NCBI RefSeq assembly: GCF_032921865.1
Contig: NZ_CP136684.1
Span: forward strand, 1,284,501 to 1,348,500
Direction of reading: 5' to 3'
From: Thalassospira lucentensis
GTDB taxonomy: Bacteria; Pseudomonadota; Alphaproteobacteria; Rhodospirillales; Thalassospiraceae
DNA: 64,000 bases
Positions 44,397 through 52,800 of this stretch are shown in pieces (position 1 is the stretch's first letter; each line of letters opens with the position of its first letter). A program made the translations under genes and the position numbers. The notes beneath the pieces were generated by a model that was not told the DNA's origin, did no database searches, and worked only from the letters and a program-made list of their open reading frames with translations.

Positions 44397-45413
44397 TTAA
44401 TCGACAAGATCAAGGCGATGACGCACCTCGTCCATCACGCGGTTAACTGTCAGTTCCCGCAAATCATTTTCACGTACGATACTGACAGCATTGTCAGTTG
44501 TTCCACGTGGCGCACTCTTTTTCGGATCTGAGTCGCGTGAAAACAGGACAATAGAAGGTGCCCCGGCGGCGGCGGCAATATGCATCGGTCCGGTGTCATT
44601 TCCGATCGCCAGAACGGATCGCGCCGCAAGCCCTGCAATATCGAGAAACCCGGTGCGCCCCATCAGGTTTCGTGCCTTGGGACACATGCTGTCAATTTTG
44701 CTCAGAACGTCGGCTTCCTTGTCCGTACCGATCAGGACAGGCGTCAGCCGATAATCTGCAATCTTTTTTGCCAGCAAACCGAACCGCTCGGCAGGCCACC
44801 GCTTGTCAGGACGGTGCGGGGCACCGCCAGGACAGATAAGAACAAACGGGCTTCGAACGCCAAATCGTTCCAGATCGATATCCGATCCGGCAATAAACGG
44901 CGGCGGCACGTTTTCAATCCCGGAACGGTGCAGCTGATCTGCCAGCCGATCAATGGTATGCAGGCTGTCACGATCCGGGTTATCGTGCGGATGCGAACAT
45001 CCCCGTGCAATCCCCGACCATTCGGGCGCCTTACCCGGCCAGAACAGACGATAATAGAATCCGCTACGATCCGATGTTTGCAGATCATAGACCCGGTCAA
45101 AATTCCCGTTTCGCAAGAATCGGCGCAGTGCGAGAACCTCACGCACCTGATAAAGCTTTGGACGCCGATCAATCGCAATCGCATCAAAATAGCCTGTCGA
45201 TTTTATCAGATCGACATAAAGCCGGGTCGTCAGCACCGTTATATGCGCGCGTGGATGCGCCGCCCGGATCGCGGCGAAGGCCCCCATGGCAAGAATGATA
45301 TCTCCCAGGGCAGAAAGCTTGATGACGAGGATGCGTTCCTGCTTGGCATCGGGCATCACACCCGCAACAATTTCAGCATCTTGCGGCATGTCCGAAGTGA
45401 TCGTTTCTGTCAT
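44397..45413 (-). CDS. Glycosyltransferase family 9 (heptosyltransferase-like)
   Basis: 338 residues of the GT-B family 9 fold. N-terminal ILVIKLSALGDIILAMGAFAAIRAAHPRAHITVLTTR and C-terminal LAIGNDTGPMHIAAAAGAPSIVLFSRDSDPKKSAP are the family hallmarks. Members transfer heptose or related sugars to lipopolysaccharide core at the inner membrane. Donor and acceptor cannot be inferred. Its ATG overlaps the stop of the upstream GT4 gene (ATGA), so the two form an operon for core or surface glycan assembly. Confidence 0.9.
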   Translation of the reverse strand: MTETITSDMPQDAEIVAGVMPDAKQERILVIKLSALGDIILAMGAFAAIRAAHPRAHITVLTTRLYVDLIKSTGYFDAIAIDRRPKLYQVREVLALRRFLRNGNFDRVYDLQTSDRSGFYYRLFWPGKAPEWSGIARGCSHPHDNPDRDSLHTIDRLADQLHRSGIENVPPPFIAGSDIDLERFGVRSPFVLICPGGAPHRPDKRWPAERFGLLAKKIADYRLTPVLIGTDKEADVLSKIDSMCPKARNLMGRTGFLDIAGLAARSVLAIGNDTGPMHIAAAAGAPSIVLFSRDSDPKKSAPRGTTDNAVSIVRENDLRELTVNRVMDEVRHRLDLVD

Positions 45414-46642
45414 GCAGCGTTCCTGATCGCGCCTTTCAACGCCTTTTCATAAACCGCCAGCGTTTTCTCTGCCATCTGGGTCAGCGAGTAGTTTTCTATA
45501 ACGTGTCTGCGACCTTTTTGCGCCAAAGCGGCACGCTTTTCTGGCGTCAGCCGCAATACCTGCGTCAATGCCACAGACAATTGATCAACTTCATGTGGCG
45601 TAACCAGCCATCCGGTTTCACCGGGCAAAACGGTCTCCATCGCGCCACCATGGGCCGTCGAGACAACCGGGCGACCCATTGCCTGGGCCTCGGACGGAAT
45701 TCGTCCAAAGGCTTCAGGATCGGTGGACGGACATGCCACGACATCCGCCAGCATGTATGCCGCCGGCATATCGGCACAATGATCAACAATATGCACAATA
45801 TCTTCGAGGCCAAGCTTCTTGGTCAAAGCCAGCACTTCATCACGGTAAGCCGTGCGACCCTGATCGGAACCAACCATCAGGCAGCGCACGTTCCGGTGGC
45901 CAAGTGCTTCAAACACTGCGGGCAAAGCCTTTATCAGGAAACAATGCCCTTTCCAGCGCGTAATGCGTCCCGGCAGCATGATGACATATTCTTCACCGGT
46001 CAAACGCCACTGATTTGACAGTGCAATCAGGCGTTCCTGACTGACATTTTCCGGGTTGAACAAGTCTGTATTGGTTCCGCGCGGCACAATATTCAGGCGC
46101 GCAGAATCCATTTTATAAAATTTGCGAATATGGTCTGCGATATGATTGGAAATGGCGATGACCTGATCGCCCATCGTCATGATCGCATTATAGCGCTTCT
46201 TGAACAGGTTGTTGTAACCGGAATAAGTGCCGTGGAATGTCGTGACGAACGGAATGCCGGCCTTGCGCGCGGCGAAATAGGCACTCCAAGCCGGCGCACG
46301 CGAACGCGCATGAATAATATCAACGCCCTCGGCACGAATAAGATCAACCAGCGCATCAATATTACGGCGCATGGTAAACAGGTTTTTTGACTTCAGTGGC
46401 AGGGTGATATGACGGGCACCAAACCGGTCAAGCTCGCGCTCAAGCCGCCCGCCCTGCGAGGCGACCAGCGCAACACCACCCCCATCGACAATGGCGCGCG
46501 CGATATCAACCGTACCGCGCTCCACACCACCGGTATCAAGTTCCGGCAGAACTTGCAGAATCACCGCCGGGCGATAATCCGCACCTTGCGCCTGCTGTTC
46601 CGGACGATAAACTGACTGGGTCTTGATTTCTGACGCGCTCAT
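45410..46642 (-). CDS. Glycosyltransferase family 4
   Basis: About 410 residues, GT-B fold. N-terminal VILQVLPELDTGGVERGTVDIARAIV, central FVTTFHGTYSGYNNLFKKRYNAIMTMGDQVIAISNHIADHI and VPRGTNTDLFNP, and the donor-binding CPSTDPEAFGRIPSEAQAMGRPVVSTAHGGAMETV with conserved glutamates. Similar enzymes build LPS core or exopolysaccharide. ATG at 46642 is chosen (GGA upstream); ATG 46666 is in frame. Divergent from an alpha/beta hydrolase gene. Confidence 0.9.
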   Translation of the reverse strand: MSASEIKTQSVYRPEQQAQGADYRPAVILQVLPELDTGGVERGTVDIARAIVDGGGVALVASQGGRLERELDRFGARHITLPLKSKNLFTMRRNIDALVDLIRAEGVDIIHARSRAPAWSAYFAARKAGIPFVTTFHGTYSGYNNLFKKRYNAIMTMGDQVIAISNHIADHIRKFYKMDSARLNIVPRGTNTDLFNPENVSQERLIALSNQWRLTGEEYVIMLPGRITRWKGHCFLIKALPAVFEALGHRNVRCLMVGSDQGRTAYRDEVLALTKKLGLEDIVHIVDHCADMPAAYMLADVVACPSTDPEAFGRIPSEAQAMGRPVVSTAHGGAMETVLPGETGWLVTPHEVDQLSVALTQVLRLTPEKRAALAQKGRRHVIENYSLTQMAEKTLAVYEKALKGAIRNAA

Positions 46643-46681
46643 GCAATTCCAACCACTAACACCCAAGGATACCCTTCCCGG

Positions 46682-47479
46682 ATGACAAATGACATGCCGA
46701 CGTCTCAGTATCTCGAGCGGCCTGACGGATTAAAAATCGCATACCATGCGACTCCCGGCAAGCTGACAGAAGTACAAGGCCAACAAAAGCCTGGCGTTCT
46801 GTTTCTGGGGGGCTTCATGTCCGATATGACCGGCACAAAGGCCACCCATCTTGAGGCCCATTGCGTACAGCAGGGGCTGGCTTATACCCGCTTTGACTAT
46901 TCGGGTCACGGACAATCGGCAGGCATGTTCAAAGACGGAACCATTGGACAGTGGGCACGCGATGCCATTGCCATTATTGACGAAATCACCACGGGTCCGC
47001 TTATTCTGGTCGGGTCGTCAATGGGTGGCTGGATCATGCTGTTGGCGGCACTGGCGCGGAAAGAACGCATCGCCGGACTTGTTGGCATTGCGGCAGCCCC
47101 CGACTTCACCGAAGACCTAATGTGGGCGCAATTCACCGATGCCCAGAAATCCGACATCGTCGAAAACGGCGCACTGATAGAGCCGACCGAGTATGGTGAC
47201 GATCCATATACGATCACGCATGCCCTGATCGAAGACGGCAGAAATCAGCTCCTTTTGCGAAACCCGATCAAACTTGAATGCCCGGTGCGGCTGATCCAAG
47301 GCATACAGGACCAGGATGTCCCATGGCAGACTTCAATTCGTCTGACAGAGGCACTGGTTTCCAAAGATGTCCGCATAGATTTGATCAAAACCGGTGATCA
47401 CCGCCTGTCCGAACCTGATCAGCTTGATGTCATCACCAAACATCTTGATGAGATTATCGAAAAGGTGACGGTCGGCTAG
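46682..47479 (+). CDS. Alpha/beta hydrolase (ABHD10-like)
   Basis: 265 residues. Nucleophile elbow LVGSSMGGWIML, oxyanion region FLGGFMSDMTGTKATHLEAHC, FDYSGHGQSAG, acid motif IQGIQDQDVPW and catalytic histidine in TGDHRLSEPDQL. This pattern resembles the ABHD10 group (mitochondrial acyl-glucuronide and thioester hydrolase, an S-depalmitoylase) and its alphaproteobacterial relatives, which suggests a thioesterase/esterase. Substrate unknown. Monocistronic. Confidence 0.85.
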   Translation: MTNDMPTSQYLERPDGLKIAYHATPGKLTEVQGQQKPGVLFLGGFMSDMTGTKATHLEAHCVQQGLAYTRFDYSGHGQSAGMFKDGTIGQWARDAIAIIDEITTGPLILVGSSMGGWIMLLAALARKERIAGLVGIAAAPDFTEDLMWAQFTDAQKSDIVENGALIEPTEYGDDPYTITHALIEDGRNQLLLRNPIKLECPVRLIQGIQDQDVPWQTSIRLTEALVSKDVRIDLIKTGDHRLSEPDQLDVITKHLDEIIEKVTVG

Positions 47480-47502
47480 GACCGTCACCATGACGCAGAA
47501 TT

Positions 47503-47853
47503 TCAGGCCAGAACGACTTTCTCGTTCTCAATCTTTACGGCAACGGGTTCCAGCATATCCCCCTCGCAGGGGCCGGCGACACAAAGGCCGTCTTCAAGAT
47601 TGAAACGCGCACCATGTGTCGAGCAGATGATTTCATTGTGAAGATCACTGATGAACTCGTCGGGCTCAAGTTCAAGCGGCACACCAATATGGGGGCAACT
47701 GTTGACGTAGCCGAAAACCCCTGCGCCGTCGCGCACGACAAAAATCCCGGCACGGCCTGCATTTCCGTCAAGTGATATGCCCTTGGCCCCGGTCGCATCC
47801 AGATCAGAAAGCGTGCATAACACTGTCCCGGGTGGCGGCAACGCGACCGTCAT
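47503..47853 (-). CDS. Rieske [2Fe-2S] domain protein
   Basis: 116 residues, a stand-alone Rieske domain. Cluster ligands are seen in NSCPHIGVPL (Cys, His) and ICSTHGARFNLEDGLCVAGPC (Cys, His). It resembles soluble ferredoxin-like subunits of nitrite reductase NirD-type or dioxygenase systems, but no such partner is nearby. Its ATG overlaps the stop of the EVE-domain gene (ATGA), so it is the last gene of that small operon. Confidence 0.9.
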   Translation of the reverse strand: MTVALPPPGTVLCTLSDLDATGAKGISLDGNAGRAGIFVVRDGAGVFGYVNSCPHIGVPLELEPDEFISDLHNEIICSTHGARFNLEDGLCVAGPCEGDMLEPVAVKIENEKVVLA

Positions 47854-48263
47854 GCCGAAACACCACCCATTTCGCAAATCGCTTTCCAGGATGCATCATC
47901 TATCGGCATGACCGACAAACGGGATTGTCTGAGCAAGGGCAATTCGGCAAATCGCGGATCAGCTTTGATATCGGCAAGCGTCACCGGATTTGGTACCGGT
48001 TTGACGGTCTTGAAATCAACCTGAACAAATTTGCCCGTGGCGTCAGTTGGATCGGGATAGGCTTCGCGGACCACTTCGACAATGCCGACAATCCGTTTTT
48101 CATTCACCGAGTGATAGAAAAACGCCAGATCACCTATCTGCATTGTCTTAAGGTTCTTTGCCGCCTGATGGTTCCGAACCCCGTCCCATCCTTCGACACC
48201 CTTCTTGACCTGATCGTCCCACGACCAGCTTCCCGGCTCGGTTTTGATCAGCCAGTATGCCAT
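47850..48263 (-). CDS. EVE domain-containing protein
   Basis: 137 residues: MAYWLIKTEPGSWSWDDQVKKGVEGWDGVRNHQAAKNLKTMQIGDLAFFYHS, PDPTDATGKFVQVDF, LPLLRQSRLSVMPI. This is the bacterial EVE domain (PUA-like superfamily, related to YTH), predicted to bind modified bases in RNA or DNA. It follows a YciI gene by 3 bp and overlaps the Rieske gene. Functional target unknown. Confidence 0.93.
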   Translation of the reverse strand: MAYWLIKTEPGSWSWDDQVKKGVEGWDGVRNHQAAKNLKTMQIGDLAFFYHSVNEKRIVGIVEVVREAYPDPTDATGKFVQVDFKTVKPVPNPVTLADIKADPRFAELPLLRQSRLSVMPIDDASWKAICEMGGVSA

Positions 48264-48266
48264 GGA

Positions 48267-48545
48267 TCAGAATACCTTTTTAAACGGACGAATAATCACT
48301 GATTCAAACAGACCTGCCTTGCCGTATGGATCGTTGGCGGCAAATTCTTCGGCCTCGGCCTGTGTATCAAACTCGATAATGAAGACGGAGCCATTCATGC
48401 CCTCAAGATCGGGATCAAGCGTCGGACCGGCTGCAACGATCCTGTCGGCGAAACCGTCCTTGATATAGGCAATATGAGCGTCCCGGTTCGCTTTGCGAAC
48501 GGCAAGATGACCCGGTTTGTCGACACAACGAATGTAAAAATGCAT
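48267..48545 (-). CDS. YciI family protein
   Basis: 92 residues: MHFYIRCVDKPGHLAVRKANRDAHIAYIKDGFADRIVAAGPTLDPD...GSVFIIEFDTQAEAEEFAANDPYGKAGLFESVIIRPF. The ferredoxin-like YciI fold has a conserved His-Asp pair suggestive of catalysis but no proven reaction. AGGGAA precedes the ATG. Operon with EVE and probably with gpsA upstream (102-bp gap). Confidence 0.9.
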   Translation of the reverse strand: MHFYIRCVDKPGHLAVRKANRDAHIAYIKDGFADRIVAAGPTLDPDLEGMNGSVFIIEFDTQAEAEEFAANDPYGKAGLFESVIIRPFKKVF

Positions 48546-48646
48546 GGCAGCGTTCCCTGTCAAAATTGGTTTTGATACCGGTAAATTGACAGAACCTGCT
48601 CAAAGGCTCAAGCCGAACAAAAGCTGATAGCGTGGATGTGACCGGA

Positions 48647-49654
48647 CTATTTTCCGGTTTCAAGCTCATCACGAAACGGTCGCTGCAATAATGCGTTGAT
48701 CGTGCTGCGCAGGTCCGCATCATGGTTGGCAACCTGATCCACGGCACTGCAGATCGGCATTTCAATACCGTATTTCGACGCAACGGCCGTAATTGATGCG
48801 GCAGTATGCACACCTTCGGTCACGGAACGGCGTTCGGCCAGAATATCCTCGGCCTTGCTGCCCTGACCAAGAGCAAACCCGAAGGTGTAATTGCGCGACA
48901 ACGTGCCGGTACAGGTCAGCGTCAAATCGCCAAGTCCTGCCAGCCCCATCATGGTTTCAATCCGCCCCCCCATCGCCACCGCCAATCGTGACATTTCGGC
49001 AAGGCCACGGGTAATCAGGGCTGCGCGCGCATTGTCACCAAGCTCAAGCCCGGCGACGACGCCGCTTGCAATCGCCAGAACGTTTTTGATAGCCCCTGCA
49101 ACTTCAACGCCGACAACATCGGTACTGAAATAGGGCCGAAACGCTGACGTACCGATCAATTCCACCAGATCCTTGCCCAAATTCCTGTCTGAACAGGCAA
49201 GTGTAATCGCCGCGGGCAGACCTTTCGCAACTTCCTGGGCAAATGTCGGCCCAGACAGAACCGCGAGCGGAACATCGCCAAGTGTTTCGTTCACAACCTG
49301 CGCCATAAGCGCACCGGTCTTTTTTTCGATCCCCTTGGCGCAAATAATGGCAGGAAGCGTTTCGGGCCAATGGGGTGCCAGCTTTGATAAAGTGCTTCGA
49401 AGATGCTGTGCCGGTGTAACCAGAAGAACCGCGCTTGACTCTCGCAATCCATCAATTGCAACTGTTGCCCTTAATGCCTCGGGAAGCTTTATGCCGGGCA
49501 GGTAGACGTCATTTTCACCCGATGTATCGATCCGTTCGGCCAACGCACGGTCACGCAAAACAAGCTCAACATCAGCCCCAGTCCGCACAGCCTGAATGGC
49601 CAGCGCAGTACCCCACGCACCCCCGCCGACTACCGTTATGCGCTTATCCGACAT
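48647..49654 (-). CDS. gpsA: Glycerol-3-phosphate dehydrogenase [NAD(P)+]
   Basis: 335 residues. N-terminal VVGGGAWGTALA, then ICAKGIEKKTGALM, VLSGPTFAQEVAKGLPAAITLAC, and VAGAIKNVLAIASGVVAGLELGDNARAALITRGLAEMSRL with the catalytic lysine. It makes sn-glycerol-3-phosphate for phospholipid synthesis. It lies 54 bp downstream of tsaD, a common pairing in alphaproteobacteria. Confidence 0.97.
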   Translation of the reverse strand: MSDKRITVVGGGAWGTALAIQAVRTGADVELVLRDRALAERIDTSGENDVYLPGIKLPEALRATVAIDGLRESSAVLLVTPAQHLRSTLSKLAPHWPETLPAIICAKGIEKKTGALMAQVVNETLGDVPLAVLSGPTFAQEVAKGLPAAITLACSDRNLGKDLVELIGTSAFRPYFSTDVVGVEVAGAIKNVLAIASGVVAGLELGDNARAALITRGLAEMSRLAVAMGGRIETMMGLAGLGDLTLTCTGTLSRNYTFGFALGQGSKAEDILAERRSVTEGVHTAASITAVASKYGIEMPICSAVDQVANHDADLRSTINALLQRPFRDELETGK

Positions 49655-49708
49655 AGTTCTTTTCGACCCCGATGATAAATATTCGAACAGTTTGGCGTTG
49701 GGAAAAAA

Positions 49709-50767
49709 TCAGGCCTTCACGCCCGCACCCGGACGTTTTGGTGCCTCCGGATCAAGCGGCCAACGCGGACGCGGTTTGAAATCAAGATCATCATGCTGCC
49801 CCAAACGAAAACGTTCCAGCGCGGCCCATGCAATCATCGCGGCATTGTCGGTGCATAATTCCAAAGGAGGGGCCACCAATGTCATGCCTGCCTGATCGGT
49901 CAGTTCCGTCAAACGGGTCCGCAGATACTTGTTCGCGGCAACCCCGCCGGCAAGCACCAGAGTTTTACCTGTCGGATAATCACGCATGAAGTCGAAAATC
50001 GCATTTCGTGTGCGGTCAATAAGCGTATCACCGACTGCCCGCTGGAACGATGCCGCCAAATCAGCTTTGACTTCAGCAGTCTGCTGTTCGACAGGAAACC
50101 CGTCCAGATAGGTGCGGACAGCCGTCTTCAAACCCGAAAACGAAAAATCACAGCCCGGACGACCGCGCAACGGACGCGGCAGACCGAAACGATCCGGATT
50201 TCCGGCTTCCGCCGTTTTCTCAAGCGCAGGTCCGCCTGGATAACCAAGTCCCATCATTTTTGCGGTTTTGTCGAATGCCTCGCCCACCGCGTCATCAATG
50301 GTGGTGCCAATTCGTTTGTATTGGCCAACACCTTCAACGATCAGGACCTGACAATGGCCGCCTGAAACCAGTAACAGCAAGTATGGAAATGCAACATCAT
50401 CCGTAAGGCGTACTGTAAGTGCGTGACCTTCGAGATGATTGACGGCCAGAAATGGTTTCTGCGCAGCAAAGGCAATCGCCTTGGCAGTCATGGCGCCCAC
50501 CATCACGCCACCAATCAGACCGGGGCCGCCCGTACAGGCCACCGCATCAAGATCAGCAAAATCAATCCCGGCATCATCCATGGCTTCGGCCACAAGACGA
50601 TCAAGATGTTCAAGATGCGCCCGTGCCGCAATTTCCGGAACAACACCACCATACGGACGATGATCGTCAAGTTGCGAAAGAACCCTGTTGGACAGAATTT
50701 CGCGCCTGTCATTCACGACAGCCGCAGCCGTTTCATCACAGCTTGTTTCGATACCCAGTACGATCAT
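49709..50767 (-). CDS. tsaD: tRNA N6-adenosine threonylcarbamoyltransferase TsaD
   Basis: 352 residues from the ATG at 50767: [18 protein letters not shown]. The iron-binding HXXXH motif is NHLEGHAL, with [31 protein letters not shown] and [13 protein letters not shown], all of the ASKHA-type TsaD. It transfers threonylcarbamoyl to A37 of ANN-decoding tRNAs with TsaB and TsaE (tsaE at 29219-29695). Upstream in-frame starts (50824) are less likely. Divergent from hemC, the classical arrangement in this class. Confidence 0.97.
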   Translation of the reverse strand: MIVLGIETSCDETAAAVVNDRREILSNRVLSQLDDHRPYGGVVPEIAARAHLEHLDRLVAEAMDDAGIDFADLDAVACTGGPGLIGGVMVGAMTAKAIAFAAQKPFLAVNHLEGHALTVRLTDDVAFPYLLLLVSGGHCQVLIVEGVGQYKRIGTTIDDAVGEAFDKTAKMMGLGYPGGPALEKTAEAGNPDRFGLPRPLRGRPGCDFSFSGLKTAVRTYLDGFPVEQQTAEVKADLAASFQRAVGDTLIDRTRNAIFDFMRDYPTGKTLVLAGGVAANKYLRTRLTELTDQAGMTLVAPPLELCTDNAAMIAWAALERFRLGQHDDLDFKPRPRWPLDPEAPKRPGAGVKA

Positions 50768-51032
50768 GTCATGCAGATCCGGCAATGTGTCGCGTCCCGA
50801 CTGACGCATCCTGATTGGCAACAATTGTGACAGTCATGTAGCCCAAACAGCGGTCGCTTTCCACCCCAAGGCAATGCAATGGGCCCATGCAAGAAAGACG
50901 CTAGAACGAAAACACTACCACATAAGTCAAAGAAACAGGGTTATTCGCCGTGATAATCCGGTGCTGGTCGTGGATCGTCACACATGCCACGACCCTTGTT
51001 TTCAACCGATTTTATCACTACAACTCGGCCTC

Positions 51033-51986
51033 ATGACAAACATATCTGACACTGCAAAACTTCGCATCGGTACTCGTGGCTCTCCGCTGGCAATAGCGCA
51101 GGCGCATGAAGTCCGGGACAAACTTGCGAAGGCACATCCCGAGCTCGCAGCCGAAGGCGCGATTGCCATTACCGTTATCACCACAACGGGCGACAAAATT
51201 CTTGATCGCGCCTTGTCGGAAATCGGCGGCAAGGGATTGTTCACCAAGGAAATTGATGATGCCCTGATGGGCGGCGAGATTGATCTTGCTGTCCACAGCA
51301 TGAAAGATGTCCCGACTGTGCTGCCCGATGGCATGATCTTGCCAACGATCCTGGCGCGCGAAGACGTACGCGATGCCTTTATCTCGCTGAAATACAAAAG
51401 CTTTGCTGAAATGCCCGCCGGATCGGTGATCGGATCGGCATCTCTGCGCCGTCAGGCCATGATCCTGAACAAATATCCCGACCTCAAGGTCGTGACGTTC
51501 CGCGGCAATGTCCAGACCCGTCTTCGCAAACTTGAAGAAGGACAGGTGGATGCCACGCTGCTCGCGATGGCTGGGTTGAACCGGCTTGGCCGGCCGGAGG
51601 TCGCAACCGCCCCGATTTCGGAAGACGAGATGCTGCCTGCGGTTGCCCAGGGTGCGATCGGCATTACCATACGGGAAAATGATAATCAGACGCTTGACTG
51701 GCTTTCGGCACTGAACTGCCCGGCTTCTGCCATCCGCGTCGCGGCCGAACGTGCTGCGTTGCGTGCGCTGGACGGATCATGTCGTACGCCTATTGCGGCC
51801 CTTGCCGAATATCTGCCGGATGGCAAGATGCGTTTGCGGGTTAGCATTGTTCGACCAGACGGCAGCGAACGGCTTGATACCGAACGGCTGATTGATGACC
51901 CGGACATCGCAAGCGCCGCAGACGCCGGAACAGATGCGGGTAACGAGCTCAAAGAACGTGGCGGGCCGGACTTTATTTCAGTCTAG
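51033..51986 (+). CDS. hemC: Porphobilinogen deaminase
   Basis: 317 residues: LRIGTRGSPLAIAQAHEVRDKL, TTGDKILDRALSEIGGKGLFTKEID, VHSMKDVPT, GSASLRRQA and the dipyrromethane-binding cysteine in ALDGSCRTPIAALAEY. It links four porphobilinogens into hydroxymethylbilane. The ATG at 51033 is preferred; the frame is open to 50874 with unrelated sequence. First gene of hemC-hemD-mic60-hemY. Confidence 0.97.
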   Translation: MTNISDTAKLRIGTRGSPLAIAQAHEVRDKLAKAHPELAAEGAIAITVITTTGDKILDRALSEIGGKGLFTKEIDDALMGGEIDLAVHSMKDVPTVLPDGMILPTILAREDVRDAFISLKYKSFAEMPAGSVIGSASLRRQAMILNKYPDLKVVTFRGNVQTRLRKLEEGQVDATLLAMAGLNRLGRPEVATAPISEDEMLPAVAQGAIGITIRENDNQTLDWLSALNCPASAIRVAAERAALRALDGSCRTPIAALAEYLPDGKMRLRVSIVRPDGSERLDTERLIDDPDIASAADAGTDAGNELKERGGPDFISV

Positions 51987-52024
51987 TTGCGGCCCACGCT
52001 TTCAGGACCATAGACGGGGATGAC

Positions 52025-52747
52025 ATGGGGCCATTGATCCTGAATACCCGACCGGAAACCGACTCGCAGGAACTTGAAGCCGCGTTACTGGCGCGCGGCT
52101 ATCGCCTGCTTTCAGCCCCCATGTTGCGTATTGAGTTTCCACCGCATACAGACTGTCTGGATCTTGCCGGCGTGCAAGCCTTGATCTTTACCTCGGCCAA
52201 CGGGGTACGTGCCTTTGCAAAACAATGCAACGCACGACATTATCCGGTGCTGTGTGTTGGCGATGCCACCGCACGTATGGCGCGCCAGGCCGGTTTTGGC
52301 GACATCCACAGCGCAGATGGTGATATCGAAGATCTGGCGCGATTGATTGGTGATCAAATTGACCCGACAAAAGGGGATCTTTTCCATCCGGCGGCCCGCA
52401 AGGTTGCAGGTGATCTTGGTTCACTTTTGCAAGACCGTGGCTTCAATATTCGCCGCCAAACCGTCTATGATGCCGTTCCATCCGATCACCTGCCCGACGA
52501 TGTGATAACCGCGATCTCTGCCCATCATGTTGATGCGGTTTTATTTTTCTCTCCCCGCACGGCAATAAGCTTTGTTAAGCTGATCGAAAGATACAAGCTG
52601 GAAAAAGATCTGGTCGGTACAAGTGCAATTTGTCTTAGCGAAGCGGTGAAAGATCGCCTTGGCGTCCTTACATGGCATAAGACAGAAGTGGCAAAACACC
52701 CGACACAGGAATACCTTCTTTCGGCACTAGAGAACGCATTCGCCTGA
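52025..52747 (+). CDS. hemD: Uroporphyrinogen-III synthase
   Basis: 240 residues, weakly conserved as is usual: LNTRPETDSQELEAALLARGYRLLSAPML, ALIFTSANGVRAFA, VGDATARMARQAGF, LFHPAARKVAGDLG, VDAVLFFSPRTAISF, ICLSEAVKDRLG. It cyclises hydroxymethylbilane with D-ring inversion. It is 38 bp after hemC, which supports the call. Confidence 0.93.
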   Translation: MGPLILNTRPETDSQELEAALLARGYRLLSAPMLRIEFPPHTDCLDLAGVQALIFTSANGVRAFAKQCNARHYPVLCVGDATARMARQAGFGDIHSADGDIEDLARLIGDQIDPTKGDLFHPAARKVAGDLGSLLQDRGFNIRRQTVYDAVPSDHLPDDVITAISAHHVDAVLFFSPRTAISFVKLIERYKLEKDLVGTSAICLSEAVKDRLGVLTWHKTEVAKHPTQEYLLSALENAFA

Positions 52748-52800
52748 TTTTCCGCGCCCTGTGGTGTCTCGGAACAACCGCAAACTGCAATGGTCCGACC

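Noticed and set aside
50874..51032. N-terminal 53-residue extension of HemC
   Set aside because: Unrelated to HemC family; lies in the promoter region shared with divergent tsaD.
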